Source: CAIVAT01 sp964355945
GTDB lineage: Bacteria; Bacteroidota; Bacteroidia; Bacteroidales; FEN-979
Length of the DNA stretch: 64,000 nucleotides
Direction of reading: 5' to 3'
Assembly (NCBI GenBank): GCA_964355945.1
Contig: CAYHGE010000006.1
Coordinates: forward strand, 1-64,000
Every line of letters begins with the position of its first letter. Positions within the stretch are counted from its first letter, which is position 1. The translations under genes were made by a program, and so were the position numbers. Of this stretch, positions 1 to 9,767 are shown in pieces. The notes below the pieces were generated by a model. It searched no databases. It worked only from the letters and a program-made list of their open reading frames with translations, and was not told the DNA's origin.

Positions 1-100
1 ACTTAAGGGGTATTTGAACTTGGACAAAAATAAGAATATTTTTCCAATAGGAACTTTAACAGACAAGGTGTTTTCGTTTTTTTTACCCAATGATTTTGCC

Positions 101-108
101 TAATTTTG
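101..108 (+). promoter_or_regulatory. Putative -7 element for the TonB receptor
   Basis: TAATTTTG matches the Bacteroidota -7 consensus TAnnTTTG, 32 bases before the ATG at 141. No convincing -33 TTTG lies 19-21 bases upstream, so only the -7 box supports this call. Confidence 0.45.
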
Positions 109-140
109 CCTCTTAGACCCGATTCTATTTTCCGCTCTTT

Positions 141-2423
141 ATGAATCTAACCAAAGGAATATCTGCCTTACTACTCATCATTACTTTTTTCGCTGTTCCA
201 ACCGGGCCGCTTCTCGCTCAGAATGGATCCATCCGTGGTTTCATTTATGAGCAGGAAACCGGAGAGCCGGTTTTATTCACCAATGTTTACCTCTTTAAAA
301 CATCCATTGGCGCAACCTCTGATGCAAATGGTTATTTTGCCATTACTAAAATTCCACCCGGTGAGTATTTTCTCATGGTCACGTATGTTGGATATGATAC
401 GCTAAAAATTCCCGTCACAGTTAAAGCCAACGATCTTCAGTCGAAAAAGCTATATCTGAAACAATCGACCGTTCAACTTGGCGAAATAAACATTTCTGCT
501 GCTCACCAGGATAAGGTAAGAGAAACGCAAACGAGCATCATCAAAATTACCCCAAAAGAGATTCAGTCCATCCCGTCCATTGGCGGCCAGCCCGACCTCG
601 CTCAATACCTGCAGGTTCTGCCAGGCGTTGTTTTCTCAGGCGACCAGGGCGGCCAATTGTATATCCGTGGCGGCCCCCCGATTCAGAACAAGGTATTGTA
701 TGATGGCATGATCGTTTACAACCCGTTTCATTCCATCGGACTTTTTTCTGTTTTTGATGTTGACATTCTGAAGAACGTAGACGTTTATACCGGAGGATTT
801 GGTGCTGAATACGGTGGCCGCCTGTCATCGGTAATGGATGTCACCACCCGCGACGGGAACAAGAACCGGCTCGCAGGGAAGTTCGATATCAGCACTTTTG
901 GCGCCAAAGCACTCCTTGAAGGGCCCATTCATAAACAAAAAAATCAGGATGATTTCAGTGCAACCTTTCTGTTGTCGGTCAAAAATTCATACCTGGAACA
1001 ATCCAGCAAAATCTTCTATACTTACATTGATGAAAACGGGCTTCCCTATAATTACCTGGATATTTACGGAAAGATCGCTCTCAATGCACCGAATGGCAGC
1101 AAGGTCAATCTCTTTGGGTTCAATTTTTCCGACCAGGTTCAATACAAGGTACTTCAGGATTATAACTGGAAATCTTACGGCGGAGGCCTTACTTTTCTGG
1201 CGATTCCCGGGCAGAGTTCCGTGCTGATCGAAGGCAACTTCGCGTTTTCAAACTACAGGGTAGAAATGGTGGAGACCAACCAATCTCCAAGATCAAGTTC
1301 CATAGCCGGTTTCAATGGCGGATTGAATTTTACCTATTTTTTCGGAAAGGATGCACTAAAATGGGGGCTTGAGCTCTCAGGATATAAAACAACCCTGGAG
1401 TTGAAAAACAGTGTCAACAGAACAATCGGCGGCGATCCCCAGAACTCTACGGAAGTAGCCGTCTTTGGCAAATACAAGTGGATGTTCGGCAAATTTATTA
1501 TTGAACCCGGATTAAGATTCCAGTACTATGCCTCCATCTCTGCGGCCTCACTGGAGCCACGGCTTGCCGTCAAATACAATGTTGCTAAAACTTTTCGTTT
1601 GAAAATGGCAGCAGGGATGTACTCTCAGAACCTGATAAGTACCACGCTCGACAAGGATGTCGTGAACCTCTTCTATGGATTCATTACCAGCCCGACAAAT
1701 GTGCTGCAAAAATGCAATCAGGTTGTTCTCGGAACGGAATTGGATATTTTACCCAATCTGTCGGTAAACATTGAAGGATACTACAAATATTATCCTATGC
1801 TGACTACCCTCAACAGGAACAAAATTTATGATGACAACAACGAAAACGCCAAAATTCCCGACTACTACAAAAAAGATTTTGTTTATGAAACAGGGGATGC
1901 AGAAGGCGTCGATTTTTCCATAAAATACGACTATAAAAAGATTCACTTCTGGGTGACCTATTCTCTCGGTTTTATCCACCGCAACGACACAAAGTACACT
2001 TTTGTGCCACCCTACGACCGCCGGCACAACCTGAATATTGTTTCAACGATTAACTGGGGGAAACGAAATGACTGGGAACTTGATGTGAGATACAACTTTG
2101 GCTCGGGATTCCCGTTTACACAAACAGGCGGGTTTTATGAACAGATTTACTTTGCCAACATGGGAACTGATTATACAACCGCAAACGGTTCGCTTGGGAT
2201 ACTCTATGCTGACTATAATAAAGGGAGGCTCCCCTATTACAGCCGTCTCGACTTCAATGTAAAAAAGAGTTTTTTCCTCGGCAAAACGACCAAACTGGAT
2301 ATCAACCTTAGTGTGACCAACACGCTCAATCAGCATAATATTTTCTATTTCGACCGTATTACCTATACCCGTATCGACCAAATGCCGATCATGCCAAGTC
2401 TTGGTATAAGTTTCAGCTTCTAA
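141..2423 (+). CDS. TonB-dependent outer-membrane receptor
   Basis: 760 aa. A Sec signal peptide (about 1-26, ending LLAQ) is followed by a carboxypeptidase-regulatory-like beta-sandwich (about 30-110), a plug domain (about 135-245, with YIRGGPPIQNKVLYDG) and a beta-barrel that ends in aromatic GISFSF. Proteins of this build import large ligands across the outer membrane using TonB energy. There is no SusD partner beside it, so it is not a SusCD glycan pair; a siderophore, cofactor or peptide ligand is possible but cannot be read from the sequence. A small lipoprotein gene starts 11 bases after its stop and is probably co-transcribed. Confidence 0.9.
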   Translation: MNLTKGISALLLIITFFAVPTGPLLAQNGSIRGFIYEQETGEPVLFTNVYLFKTSIGATSDANGYFAITKIPPGEYFLMVTYVGYDTLKIPVTVKANDLQSKKLYLKQSTVQLGEINISAAHQDKVRETQTSIIKITPKEIQSIPSIGGQPDLAQYLQVLPGVVFSGDQGGQLYIRGGPPIQNKVLYDGMIVYNPFHSIGLFSVFDVDILKNVDVYTGGFGAEYGGRLSSVMDVTTRDGNKNRLAGKFDISTFGAKALLEGPIHKQKNQDDFSATFLLSVKNSYLEQSSKIFYTYIDENGLPYNYLDIYGKIALNAPNGSKVNLFGFNFSDQVQYKVLQDYNWKSYGGGLTFLAIPGQSSVLIEGNFAFSNYRVEMVETNQSPRSSSIAGFNGGLNFTYFFGKDALKWGLELSGYKTTLELKNSVNRTIGGDPQNSTEVAVFGKYKWMFGKFIIEPGLRFQYYASISAASLEPRLAVKYNVAKTFRLKMAAGMYSQNLISTTLDKDVVNLFYGFITSPTNVLQKCNQVVLGTELDILPNLSVNIEGYYKYYPMLTTLNRNKIYDDNNENAKIPDYYKKDFVYETGDAEGVDFSIKYDYKKIHFWVTYSLGFIHRNDTKYTFVPPYDRRHNLNIVSTINWGKRNDWELDVRYNFGSGFPFTQTGGFYEQIYFANMGTDYTTANGSLGILYADYNKGRLPYYSRLDFNVKKSFFLGKTTKLDINLSVTNTLNQHNIFYFDRITYTRIDQMPIMPSLGISFSF

Positions 2424-2433
2424 AACCAACAAC

Positions 2434-2850
2434 ATGAAAAAAATGAATAAAATCCCAGCTTTAGCAATGTTGCTGATTATCATTGCATTTTCAGGGTGTG
2501 CCAAAGAGTCGGACACCACGACAGACACTGCCAATCGTGACGCATTTATCGGAACATGGATGGTCAGCGAGACCTGGACCAAGCTATCGTATGAAGTGAA
2601 AATCTATGCCGACCCAAACTCCTCAAACGGAGTATTTATCTCAAATTTCGGTAATGCGGGAGTGGACAGCACGCCGGCCGGGGCAGAAGTTAACGGAAAT
2701 TCAATTGTTCTGGATGCCAACCAGTACATCTCCGTTGAACTGAAAATCAATGGTTCAGGAACGTTATCAGGCACAAAAATCAACTGGAGTTACACACTTG
2801 ATTACGGCGCAAACGTAATTCAGGCGGTGGCAATATACACCAAAGTATAG
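2434..2850 (+). CDS. Small secreted lipoprotein, function unknown
   Basis: 138 aa. The N-terminus has a lysine-rich start, a hydrophobic stretch and a lipobox (AFSGC, Cys about 21), so it should be a lipid-anchored envelope protein. The rest is a compact beta-rich domain with FIGTWMVSETWTK near the start and a C-terminus rich in beta-prone residues, like small lipocalin-like or calycin-like Bacteroidota lipoproteins, but I do not recognise a family. It lies 11 bases behind the TonB receptor, so it may be an accessory to it. Its stop codon directly abuts the stop of the convergent DUF4296 gene, leaving no room for a terminator between them. Confidence 0.7.
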   Translation: MKKMNKIPALAMLLIIIAFSGCAKESDTTTDTANRDAFIGTWMVSETWTKLSYEVKIYADPNSSNGVFISNFGNAGVDSTPAGAEVNGNSIVLDANQYISVELKINGSGTLSGTKINWSYTLDYGANVIQAVAIYTKV

Positions 2851-3228
2851 TCACTTTTTTCCCGTGATCTTTTTTTGCCTTGCTTCAATCAGCGCAATAA
2901 CTTTATCGTACATCCTGGCATAATTGTCAGGGTTTTGCCGGTAATGCATGAAATTCTGATCGTACCGTTCAGGGCTGATGTGGTATTTCCTGAATATGCC
3001 CGTGTAATAAAAGTCCAGTCTATGCCTTGACGACACCCCTCTGTTGCGATCCAGGAGCAAAGCCCCTTCAATAACATGAACATCAGCCAGAATGAGTATC
3101 ATTTTCTCCGGCGAAATCAGTGAATCCTTAGAAATTACAAATGGCACTTCAGGATTGTCCTTTTTCTGACTGCAGGAAAGGAGTGTTGAGCATAGCAGGA
3201 ATAAAATGCCGAATCGGGCAGTCATCAT
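2851..3228 (-). CDS. DUF4296 lipoprotein
   Basis: 125 aa. The signal peptide ends in a lipobox (TLLSC, Cys about 19). The body matches the DUF4296 pattern of Bacteroidota: a 'LISPEKMILILADVHVIEG' helix, then a YYTGIFRKYHISPERYDQNFMHY segment where a helix is followed by a tyrosine-rich region, then a basic tail. The function of the family is unknown. The gene overlaps the stop of the upstream OmpH-like gene by 4 bases, so the two are translationally coupled and form the tail of the recQ operon. Confidence 0.75.
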   Translation of the reverse strand: MMTARFGILFLLCSTLLSCSQKKDNPEVPFVISKDSLISPEKMILILADVHVIEGALLLDRNRGVSSRHRLDFYYTGIFRKYHISPERYDQNFMHYRQNPDNYARMYDKVIALIEARQKKITGKK

Positions 3229-3935
3229 TTTTTTCTTTGCTCATATTCTTTGTTAAGCTCCTCGAGCACCGATTTCGTGATATCCATCGTGTCGTTGGAT
3301 ACAAGGATCTCGCCTCCTGCTTTATAGCCCATGATGTAATCGAACTGGTACTGACGGTTGAACCTCTTCAGAAAAGCAGTCACACTGTCAACCAACTGCA
3401 GATTCATATTCATCTCCTGTTCGGCCACCTGCTGGGTATAGCGTTCCTTCTTCTGCATCAGCAACTGCTGCTTCTGCATTAATTGTTCATAAATTACCTT
3501 GGCTTTCTCTTCCGGGATCGAATTTGAGGACATCTGGCGCTGAAAGTCATTTGCTTCCTTTTCAAGGGCAGCCTGCTCAGCCAGCACCTCTGTTTGCAGT
3601 CTCTTTCCGGTACCCTCAAGAGCCCTGCGAAGAACCTTGACATACTCGTAATGCGTATTCAGGCTGTCAATATTGACAAAAACGACCGACAACTGCTTTC
3701 CTGCCGACTTCTGCACTGCCAGCGGAGGTGATGATACCGTTGTACTGCGGTCAGTGAAGTGAAGTGCGTACAAAACGATCAGACCCAGTAACAATACAAG
3801 GCCAAGTATGGTGTTAAAATTAAAGGCAAAAAACGGCGCCTTGTGTGATTGTTCGATGACTACTGGTTCCACCCCCTGAAAACGGGTTTCCACTTCCTGA
3901 GTTGATTCAGGGAATTCAATATTTTCTTCTTGCAT
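3225..3935 (-). CDS. OmpH/Skp-like protein with an N-terminal membrane anchor
   Basis: 236 aa. A charged cytoplasmic-type N-terminus of about 40 residues is followed by one hydrophobic segment (about 41-62) and then an OmpH/Skp-like domain: a short beta-strand (QLSVVFVNIDSLN), two long alanine/glutamine/glutamate-rich coiled-coil helices (about 105-180) and a C-terminal strand region (FDYIMGYKAGGEILVSN). Skp-family proteins are periplasmic chaperones for outer-membrane proteins. Most have a cleavable signal peptide; here the N-terminus is long and acidic and the hydrophobic segment looks like a permanent anchor. It lies 10 bases downstream of recQ and overlaps the DUF4296 gene. Confidence 0.75.
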   Translation of the reverse strand: MQEENIEFPESTQEVETRFQGVEPVVIEQSHKAPFFAFNFNTILGLVLLLGLIVLYALHFTDRSTTVSSPPLAVQKSAGKQLSVVFVNIDSLNTHYEYVKVLRRALEGTGKRLQTEVLAEQAALEKEANDFQRQMSSNSIPEEKAKVIYEQLMQKQQLLMQKKERYTQQVAEQEMNMNLQLVDSVTAFLKRFNRQYQFDYIMGYKAGGEILVSNDTMDITKSVLEELNKEYEQRKK

Positions 3936-3945
3936 GTTGATTTGA

Positions 3946-6147
3946 TTAGTTTCCGAGTTCTGACATAAATTTAATGCGCATCAGCCTGATCTCCTCTTCG
4001 TTAAATTCATCTTCGCCCAGATATGTAAGGGCATCTTCGATGGAGTCGGACTCTGCCTTGCGGAAGTATTCAAAAATTTCTTCCTGGTGGTATGGGTCAA
4101 CAAATTCGTCGATGTAATACTTAATATCAATTTTTGTTCCGGAGCCAACGATGCTTTCCATCTCAGTGATCAACTCGTCGAAGCTCAGATTTTTAGCCAG
4201 GGCAATATCTTCCAGCGCCACTTTACGGTCGATACTTTGGATGATAAAGACCTTGATTCCGGATTTATTCACCACTGATTTCACGACCATGTCCATAGGC
4301 CGGATGATCTCATTTTCTTCGACATATTCCTTAATCAGGGAAAGAAAAGGCTTCCCGTACTTAAGCGCCTTGCCTGATCCAACTCCGGTAATCTGCTTTA
4401 GTTCATCAATGGTTATCGGGTACTGGATGGCCATATCCTCCAGCGATGGATCCTGAAAAATAACAAAAGGCGGCAGTTTCTCTTTGCGCGCGATCTCCTT
4501 CCTTAGGTCTTTAAGCAGGGCAAACAGCGTTTTATCAGCGGTACTGCTTTTAGAGCCGAGCGCCTCAAAAAGCTCTTCTTCCTCCGGATTTTCAAAATCG
4601 TGGTCATCAACAAGCATCACGGAATGAGGACTTTTCAGAAACTGGGTTCCTTCAGGACTGATTTTCAGCAGGCCATAGTTCTCAATGTCCTTGGTAAGGA
4701 GTCGTTCAATAAGGGTTTGCCGGATAACGGCATTCCAGAACTTCTCATCCCTGTCGGCACCTTTTCCAAAAACCTCAAGTTTGTTGTGTTTGTAGTTCTT
4801 GATGGTTGCCGCACTCTTACCAAGTATGATGTTGATAATGTGTTTGTTTTTAAATTGCTGTTTAACAGCTAATACCGTTTCAAGGACAAGCTGAACGTAT
4901 TGCTTTCCTTCAAATTTTTTCTTTGGATGCATACAGTTGTCGCAGTTCTGACAGTTATCTTCCGTGTAGATCTCTCCAAAATAGTGCAGCAGTTGTTTAC
5001 GTCGGCAAACAGACGATTCGCTGTAGGATACAGTTTCCATCAGAAGTTGCTTTGCAATCTCCTGTTCTGCCACAGCCTTGCCTTTAAGAAACTTTTCAAG
5101 CTTCTGGATATCATCGTAACTATAAAAAGCGATGCAATTGCCCTCGCCGTCATCACGACCGCTGCGGCCTGTTTCCTGGTAGTAGCCCTCTAAACTTTTG
5201 GGCATATCATTGTGGATCACAAACCTTACATCGGGTTTATCAATTCCCATTCCAAAAGCAATGGTGGCAACAATCACATCCACCTCCTCCATGAGGAATT
5301 TATCCTGGTTCTGGCGACGGGTTGTCGCATCCAGTCCGGCATGGTATGGCAATGCCTTAATTCCATTAACCACGAAACTCTCTGACAGCTCTTCAACTTT
5401 CTTTCTGCTCAGGCAATAAACAATACCTGATTTTCCTGCATGACCCTTGATATATTTGATGATATCCTTGGTGACATTCTTCGATTTAGCCCGAACTTCA
5501 TAATAGAGGTTGGGTCTGTTGAACGATGACAGGAAAACGGAAGCATCAAGCATGTTGAGGTTTTTCTGAATATCCTGCTGCACCTTTGGGGTTGCAGTGG
5601 CAGTAAGGGCAATAACAGGCACCTTCTGTCCGATCGCATCGATGATCGGCCTCAGTCTCCGGTATTCAGGCCTGAAATCATGGCCCCATTCTGAGATACA
5701 GTGTGCCTCATCAATGGCATAGAAAGATATCTGGATGTTCTGAAGAAATTCGATATTTTCCTCCTTGGTGATGGTTTCAGGCGCCACATACAGCAACTTG
5801 GTTTTGCCATCGACAATATCCTGTTTAACCTGGGTGATCTCCTGTTTTGTGAGCGAGGAGTTCATAAAATGAGCAACATTATTCTCAGTACCGAAGCTCC
5901 TGATCGAATCAACCTGATTTTTCATCAGGGCAATCAACGGAGAAACAATGATGGCAGTGCCCGGTTTCATCATGGCCGGAAGCTGGTAACATAATGACTT
6001 GCCACCTCCGGTTGGCATGATCACAAATGTGTCATTATTCGCAAGAACACTTCTGATAATAGCCTCCTGATTGCCCTTAAAGCTATCATAGCCAAACACT
6101 TTCTTCAACACTTCAAACAACTGATGCTCGTCCTTTTTGGCCGCCAT
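3946..6147 (-). CDS. recQ: ATP-dependent DNA helicase RecQ
   Basis: 733 aa, 3'-5' DNA helicase of recombination and fork repair. Helicase motifs are all visible: Walker A (MPTGGGKSLCYQLPA, about 44-58), the DEAH box (AIDEAHCISEWGHDFRP), SFNRPNLYYEVR, the motif VI arginines (YYQETGRSGRDG-like) and the RecQ zinc-binding cysteines (CRRKQLLHYFGE, then NCQNCDNC). A winged-helix RQC region and an HRDC-like segment (about 530-610) follow. About 120 extra C-terminal residues beyond E. coli RecQ are usual in Bacteroidota. It heads the recQ / OmpH-like / DUF4296 operon. Confidence 0.95.
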   Translation of the reverse strand: MAAKKDEHQLFEVLKKVFGYDSFKGNQEAIIRSVLANNDTFVIMPTGGGKSLCYQLPAMMKPGTAIIVSPLIALMKNQVDSIRSFGTENNVAHFMNSSLTKQEITQVKQDIVDGKTKLLYVAPETITKEENIEFLQNIQISFYAIDEAHCISEWGHDFRPEYRRLRPIIDAIGQKVPVIALTATATPKVQQDIQKNLNMLDASVFLSSFNRPNLYYEVRAKSKNVTKDIIKYIKGHAGKSGIVYCLSRKKVEELSESFVVNGIKALPYHAGLDATTRRQNQDKFLMEEVDVIVATIAFGMGIDKPDVRFVIHNDMPKSLEGYYQETGRSGRDDGEGNCIAFYSYDDIQKLEKFLKGKAVAEQEIAKQLLMETVSYSESSVCRRKQLLHYFGEIYTEDNCQNCDNCMHPKKKFEGKQYVQLVLETVLAVKQQFKNKHIINIILGKSAATIKNYKHNKLEVFGKGADRDEKFWNAVIRQTLIERLLTKDIENYGLLKISPEGTQFLKSPHSVMLVDDHDFENPEEEELFEALGSKSSTADKTLFALLKDLRKEIARKEKLPPFVIFQDPSLEDMAIQYPITIDELKQITGVGSGKALKYGKPFLSLIKEYVEENEIIRPMDMVVKSVVNKSGIKVFIIQSIDRKVALEDIALAKNLSFDELITEMESIVGSGTKIDIKYYIDEFVDPYHQEEIFEYFRKAESDSIEDALTYLGEDEFNEEEIRLMRIKFMSELGN

Positions 6148-6219
6148 TTTTTGACTTGGATTAATTTTAGTACTTTTGTTCAGGGCAAGCTGGTCTGTGA
6201 CTTTTTATGCACCTATATA

Positions 6220-6253
6220 CAAATGTAGGTATAAACGATTGGAAATAAACAAA
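6220..6253 (-). promoter_or_regulatory. Putative promoter of the recQ operon
   Basis: On the minus strand TTTG (6253-6250) and TACATTTG (6227-6220) are separated by 22 bases, close to the Bacteroidota TTTG-N19-21-TAnnTTTG pattern. It lies about 72 bases before the recQ ATG in the divergent spacer shared with kdsD. Confidence 0.5.
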
Positions 6254-6272
6254 CATTTATAAAATAAATTGT

Positions 6273-7241
6273 GTGCTGAAAAACAATAAAACATTAAAAA
6301 CGCTGGCAATCAGCATAATAACAGACGAGGCAGCCGCCATCACAAATTTAGTAAAATCTGTTGATGCTGGTTTTTTTAATTGTTTAGACCTGATTCTTCA
6401 TTCAAAAGGGCGGGTAATTGTTACAGGAATCGGTAAAAGTGCCATTATCGGGCAGAAAATAGTTGCGACGTTTAATTCTACCGGGACACCTTCCAGTTTT
6501 TTACATGCGGCAGATGCGATCCATGGCGACCTCGGGACGATTCAGAAGGAGGATATTGTAATTTGTATCTCCAACAGCGGTGAGACCCCTGAAATCAAAA
6601 TCCTGGTTCCATTGCTTAAAGAATACGGCAGCTCCCTGATCGCCATGGTTGGGAATACCAATTCATTTCTGGCAAAACAGGCAAACTTTGTCATCAACAC
6701 AACTGTAGAGAAAGAGGCATGCCCTCATAATCTGGCCCCAACATCAAGCACGACTGCACAATTGGTGATGGGCGACGCCCTTGCTGTTTGTTTACTCGAA
6801 GCACGTGGCTTCACTTCCGGTGACTTTGCCAGGCTGCATCCTGGTGGAGCCATCGGCAAACAGCTTTATATGAAAGTCAGCGACCTTTACTCAGGAAATA
6901 TGGCTCCGATGGTGAAACATGACGATGATATCAGGAAGGTCATCATTGAGATTTCCTCCAAACGACTGGGTGCTACAGCCGTGCTTAAAGGCAACACCCT
7001 GATCGGGATCATTACCGATGGTGACCTTCGCAGGATGCTTGAAAAAAACAGTGACATAACTAAGCTGTGTGCAGCCGATATCATGTCAAGAAAACCACGC
7101 ACCATCAGTGCTGACACACTGGCTGTAAATGCCCTGACCATCATGCGGGAGAACAACATTACACAACTTCTCGTCACCGATAAAAATAAATATCAGGGTG
7201 TTATTCACCTTCACGACATCCTGCGCGAAGGAATTTTATAA
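6273..7241 (+). CDS. kdsD: D-arabinose-5-phosphate isomerase (KdsD/KpsF)
   Basis: 322 aa. It interconverts ribulose-5-phosphate and arabinose-5-phosphate, the first step of Kdo synthesis for lipopolysaccharide. An N-terminal SIS sugar-isomerase domain (about 35-190, with VTGIGKSAIIGQKI and ISNSGETPEIKILVPLL) is followed by two CBS domains (about 205-322). Length matches E. coli KdsD (328 aa). The start appears to be GTG at 6273. The next gene starts one base after its stop, so the two form an operon; lptB lies a little further on, which fits an LPS/outer-membrane biogenesis group. Confidence 0.93.
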   Translation: MLKNNKTLKTLAISIITDEAAAITNLVKSVDAGFFNCLDLILHSKGRVIVTGIGKSAIIGQKIVATFNSTGTPSSFLHAADAIHGDLGTIQKEDIVICISNSGETPEIKILVPLLKEYGSSLIAMVGNTNSFLAKQANFVINTTVEKEACPHNLAPTSSTTAQLVMGDALAVCLLEARGFTSGDFARLHPGGAIGKQLYMKVSDLYSGNMAPMVKHDDDIRKVIIEISSKRLGATAVLKGNTLIGIITDGDLRRMLEKNSDITKLCAADIMSRKPRTISADTLAVNALTIMRENNITQLLVTDKNKYQGVIHLHDILREGIL

Positions 7242-7242
7242 C

Positions 7243-9723
7243 ATGAATCGGCTGGTATTCCTTTGTTTCTGCTGGATTCTTTTTCCAAATACTGCTTTGT
7301 CGCAGGTTACAAAAATCATGGGCTCCGTGCATGACAGTGCAACAATGGAGGCCATCCCGTTTGTCAATGTCATTATTCCCGGAACCACCATTGGCACACT
7401 GACTGATTTCAATGGAAATTTTGACCTTGAATTCAAACAGGCTGCCGATTCCATCAGGGCTTTTCTGATCGGATATGCACCAATCACAAAAGCAATTCAA
7501 CGAAACCAGTTTCAAACGATAGATTTCGGGCTGCTGCCTCAAAACCTAAACCTGCCTGAAGTTACCATTAAATACAAGGGGAATCCGGCCGAGGTACTGA
7601 TCAGAAAAGTCATACAGAACAAAGAAAAAAACACCCTGCAGACTTTCAGCACTTATCAATATGAAGCTTATACCAAAATTCAACTTGATGCAAACAACAT
7701 CAGCGAAAAATTCAAAAACAGAAAACTACTGAAACAGTTTGACTTTGTGTGGAATTATATCGACACCTCCACCCTGAACGGAAAATCCTACCTGCCGGTT
7801 TTTATCACGGAAACCATGTCGGACATCTATTTCAGGAAATCACCCAAAGCAAAAAAAGAGATTATCACAGCATCGCTGATCTCAGGTCTGGAAAATACAA
7901 GTGTCTCGCAGTTTTTTGGCCATTTGTCGGAACAAGTCGATATCTATAAAAATTTCATCCCCCTTTTTGAGAAGAACTTTGTAAGCCCTGTGGCCGATTT
8001 TTCAATTGATTATTACAAATTCTATCTTGTGGACAGCACTTTTTTATCAGGGAAATGGTGCTATCATATTATGTTCAAACCGCGGCGAAAGCAGGAGCTC
8101 GCCTTTTCCGGAAATCTTTGGATCAACGACACCTCTTTTGCAGTGAAGAAGTTCGACATGCGCATTGCCGATGATGCAAATGTGAACTTCATCAACGATC
8201 TGGAGGTAGAGCAGGAGTTTGAATGGACCGACAATCTTTTCTGGATGATGACCAGAGATGATTTGAATGCTGACTTCAACATCCTCGATAATTCAAAAAA
8301 AACGCTTGGCTTTTATGGACACCGGACTTCCATCTATCGAAATTTTCAATTTGACATTCCGGAGAATAAAAAGTTCTTTCGTGTTTCAAATGATGTGTTC
8401 ATCGATCCGGAAGCGACGGCTAAGCCCCGGGAATACTGGGAACAAAGCAGGCCTGAAAAACTAAATTCAAAGGAACAAGGCATATACACCATGGTTGATT
8501 CTGTAAAATCGATGCCGGTTTTCAGGACCTACACAGATATTATCTATGGAATTTTCACGGGATACCTGAGCTGGGGCAAGGTTGAATTGGGCCCATACTC
8601 TAAACTTTTCAGCTACAACGGCACGGAGGGCGCCCGTTTCCGGTTCGGCATGAGAACTGCCAACAGTTTCAGCAAAACCATCCAGATCGGCGGCTATGTT
8701 GCTTACGGAACGTATGATCAAACCTTTAAATATGGCGGTGACCTTATTTACATGTTTAGTAAAGCCCCACGCAGGGATCTGACAGCCAGTTACAAATATG
8801 ACATTGAACAACTGGGACTTAGTCCGACCGCATTCTCAACCGACAACCTTCTTTCTTCTCTTTTCCACAAGGGGCCCAACAACAAACTGACCATGGTGCG
8901 GGAGTATCGTATGGCCTATGAACATGAATGGTATCTTGGCCTGATTAACAGAATCCACCTGATTCACCGGGAACTGTTTCCGCTGGGGTCAACCGAATTC
9001 ATCGTTTTTCCGGATACCAGAAAGGATCCTCAGTTCATGAATTCAATTTACACTTCGGAAATACAGGTCGACACCCGGGTTTCATTTCATGAACGCTTCC
9101 TCGCAGCGGAGTTTGCCAGGGTGACAATCAGTTCAGTCTATCCGATTGTCCAGTTGAGTTATACGTATGGGATGCCAAATGCATTTAAAAGCGACTTTGA
9201 ATACCACAAGCTGGTTTTGAATGTTTCTCAATGGTTTCATTTTGCCACCATCGGATGGTCCAAGTACCTGGTGGAAGCCGGAAAAATATGGGGAACCCTG
9301 CCCTACCCGCTGCTGCGTATCCATGACGGGAATCAGACTTTTTTTTATGACGACTATTCCTCGAACCTGATGAATTATTATGAATTCGCCAGTGATACCT
9401 GGATCAGTGCAAGTTACAGCCATCATTTTAATGGACTATTGTTCAATAGAATTCCTTTACTCCGAAAACTTAAATGGCGTGAAGTCGCTCATATTCAGGT
9501 TGTTTACGGCACCCTCACCAATGAAAACGCAAGATATTCGGTATTCCCGGATAACATGCGTTCCTTTGCACAGAAACCATACTGGGAAACCGGCGCAGGA
9601 ATCGAGAATATATTTAAAATTGTCAGGATCGATGCGGTTTGGCGGATGAGTCACCTTCAGGATCAGGGCAACAGCGATGTTTCCCGGTTTGGAATATTCG
9701 TTTCGCTATTCTTTTCTTTCTAA
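7243..9723 (+). CDS. DUF5686 outer-membrane protein with carboxypeptidase-regulatory-like domain
   Basis: About 826 aa from the ATG at 7243, which is preferred because it is one base after the kdsD stop and begins a normal signal peptide (MNRLVFLCFCWILFPNTALS). The frame is open further upstream only inside kdsD. A carboxypeptidase-regulatory-like domain (GSVHDSATMEAIPFVNVIIPG, about 25-110) precedes a long region with the DUF5686 pattern of Bacteroidota surface proteins and ends in a barrel-like stretch finishing in FVSLFFSF. It is predicted to be an outer-membrane protein; its role is not known. Position between kdsD and lptB suggests a link to envelope assembly. Confidence 0.8.
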   Translation: MNRLVFLCFCWILFPNTALSQVTKIMGSVHDSATMEAIPFVNVIIPGTTIGTLTDFNGNFDLEFKQAADSIRAFLIGYAPITKAIQRNQFQTIDFGLLPQNLNLPEVTIKYKGNPAEVLIRKVIQNKEKNTLQTFSTYQYEAYTKIQLDANNISEKFKNRKLLKQFDFVWNYIDTSTLNGKSYLPVFITETMSDIYFRKSPKAKKEIITASLISGLENTSVSQFFGHLSEQVDIYKNFIPLFEKNFVSPVADFSIDYYKFYLVDSTFLSGKWCYHIMFKPRRKQELAFSGNLWINDTSFAVKKFDMRIADDANVNFINDLEVEQEFEWTDNLFWMMTRDDLNADFNILDNSKKTLGFYGHRTSIYRNFQFDIPENKKFFRVSNDVFIDPEATAKPREYWEQSRPEKLNSKEQGIYTMVDSVKSMPVFRTYTDIIYGIFTGYLSWGKVELGPYSKLFSYNGTEGARFRFGMRTANSFSKTIQIGGYVAYGTYDQTFKYGGDLIYMFSKAPRRDLTASYKYDIEQLGLSPTAFSTDNLLSSLFHKGPNNKLTMVREYRMAYEHEWYLGLINRIHLIHRELFPLGSTEFIVFPDTRKDPQFMNSIYTSEIQVDTRVSFHERFLAAEFARVTISSVYPIVQLSYTYGMPNAFKSDFEYHKLVLNVSQWFHFATIGWSKYLVEAGKIWGTLPYPLLRIHDGNQTFFYDDYSSNLMNYYEFASDTWISASYSHHFNGLLFNRIPLLRKLKWREVAHIQVVYGTLTNENARYSVFPDNMRSFAQKPYWETGAGIENIFKIVRIDAVWRMSHLQDQGNSDVSRFGIFVSLFFSF

Positions 9724-9767
9724 TTTTGCCAACTGGAAAGATCAACCGCCTCTCTAAAACTCATTGC

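Noticed and set aside
2043..2582. A 179-codon minus-strand frame
   Set aside because: It overlaps the TonB receptor and the lipoprotein gene on the other strand and has no signature.
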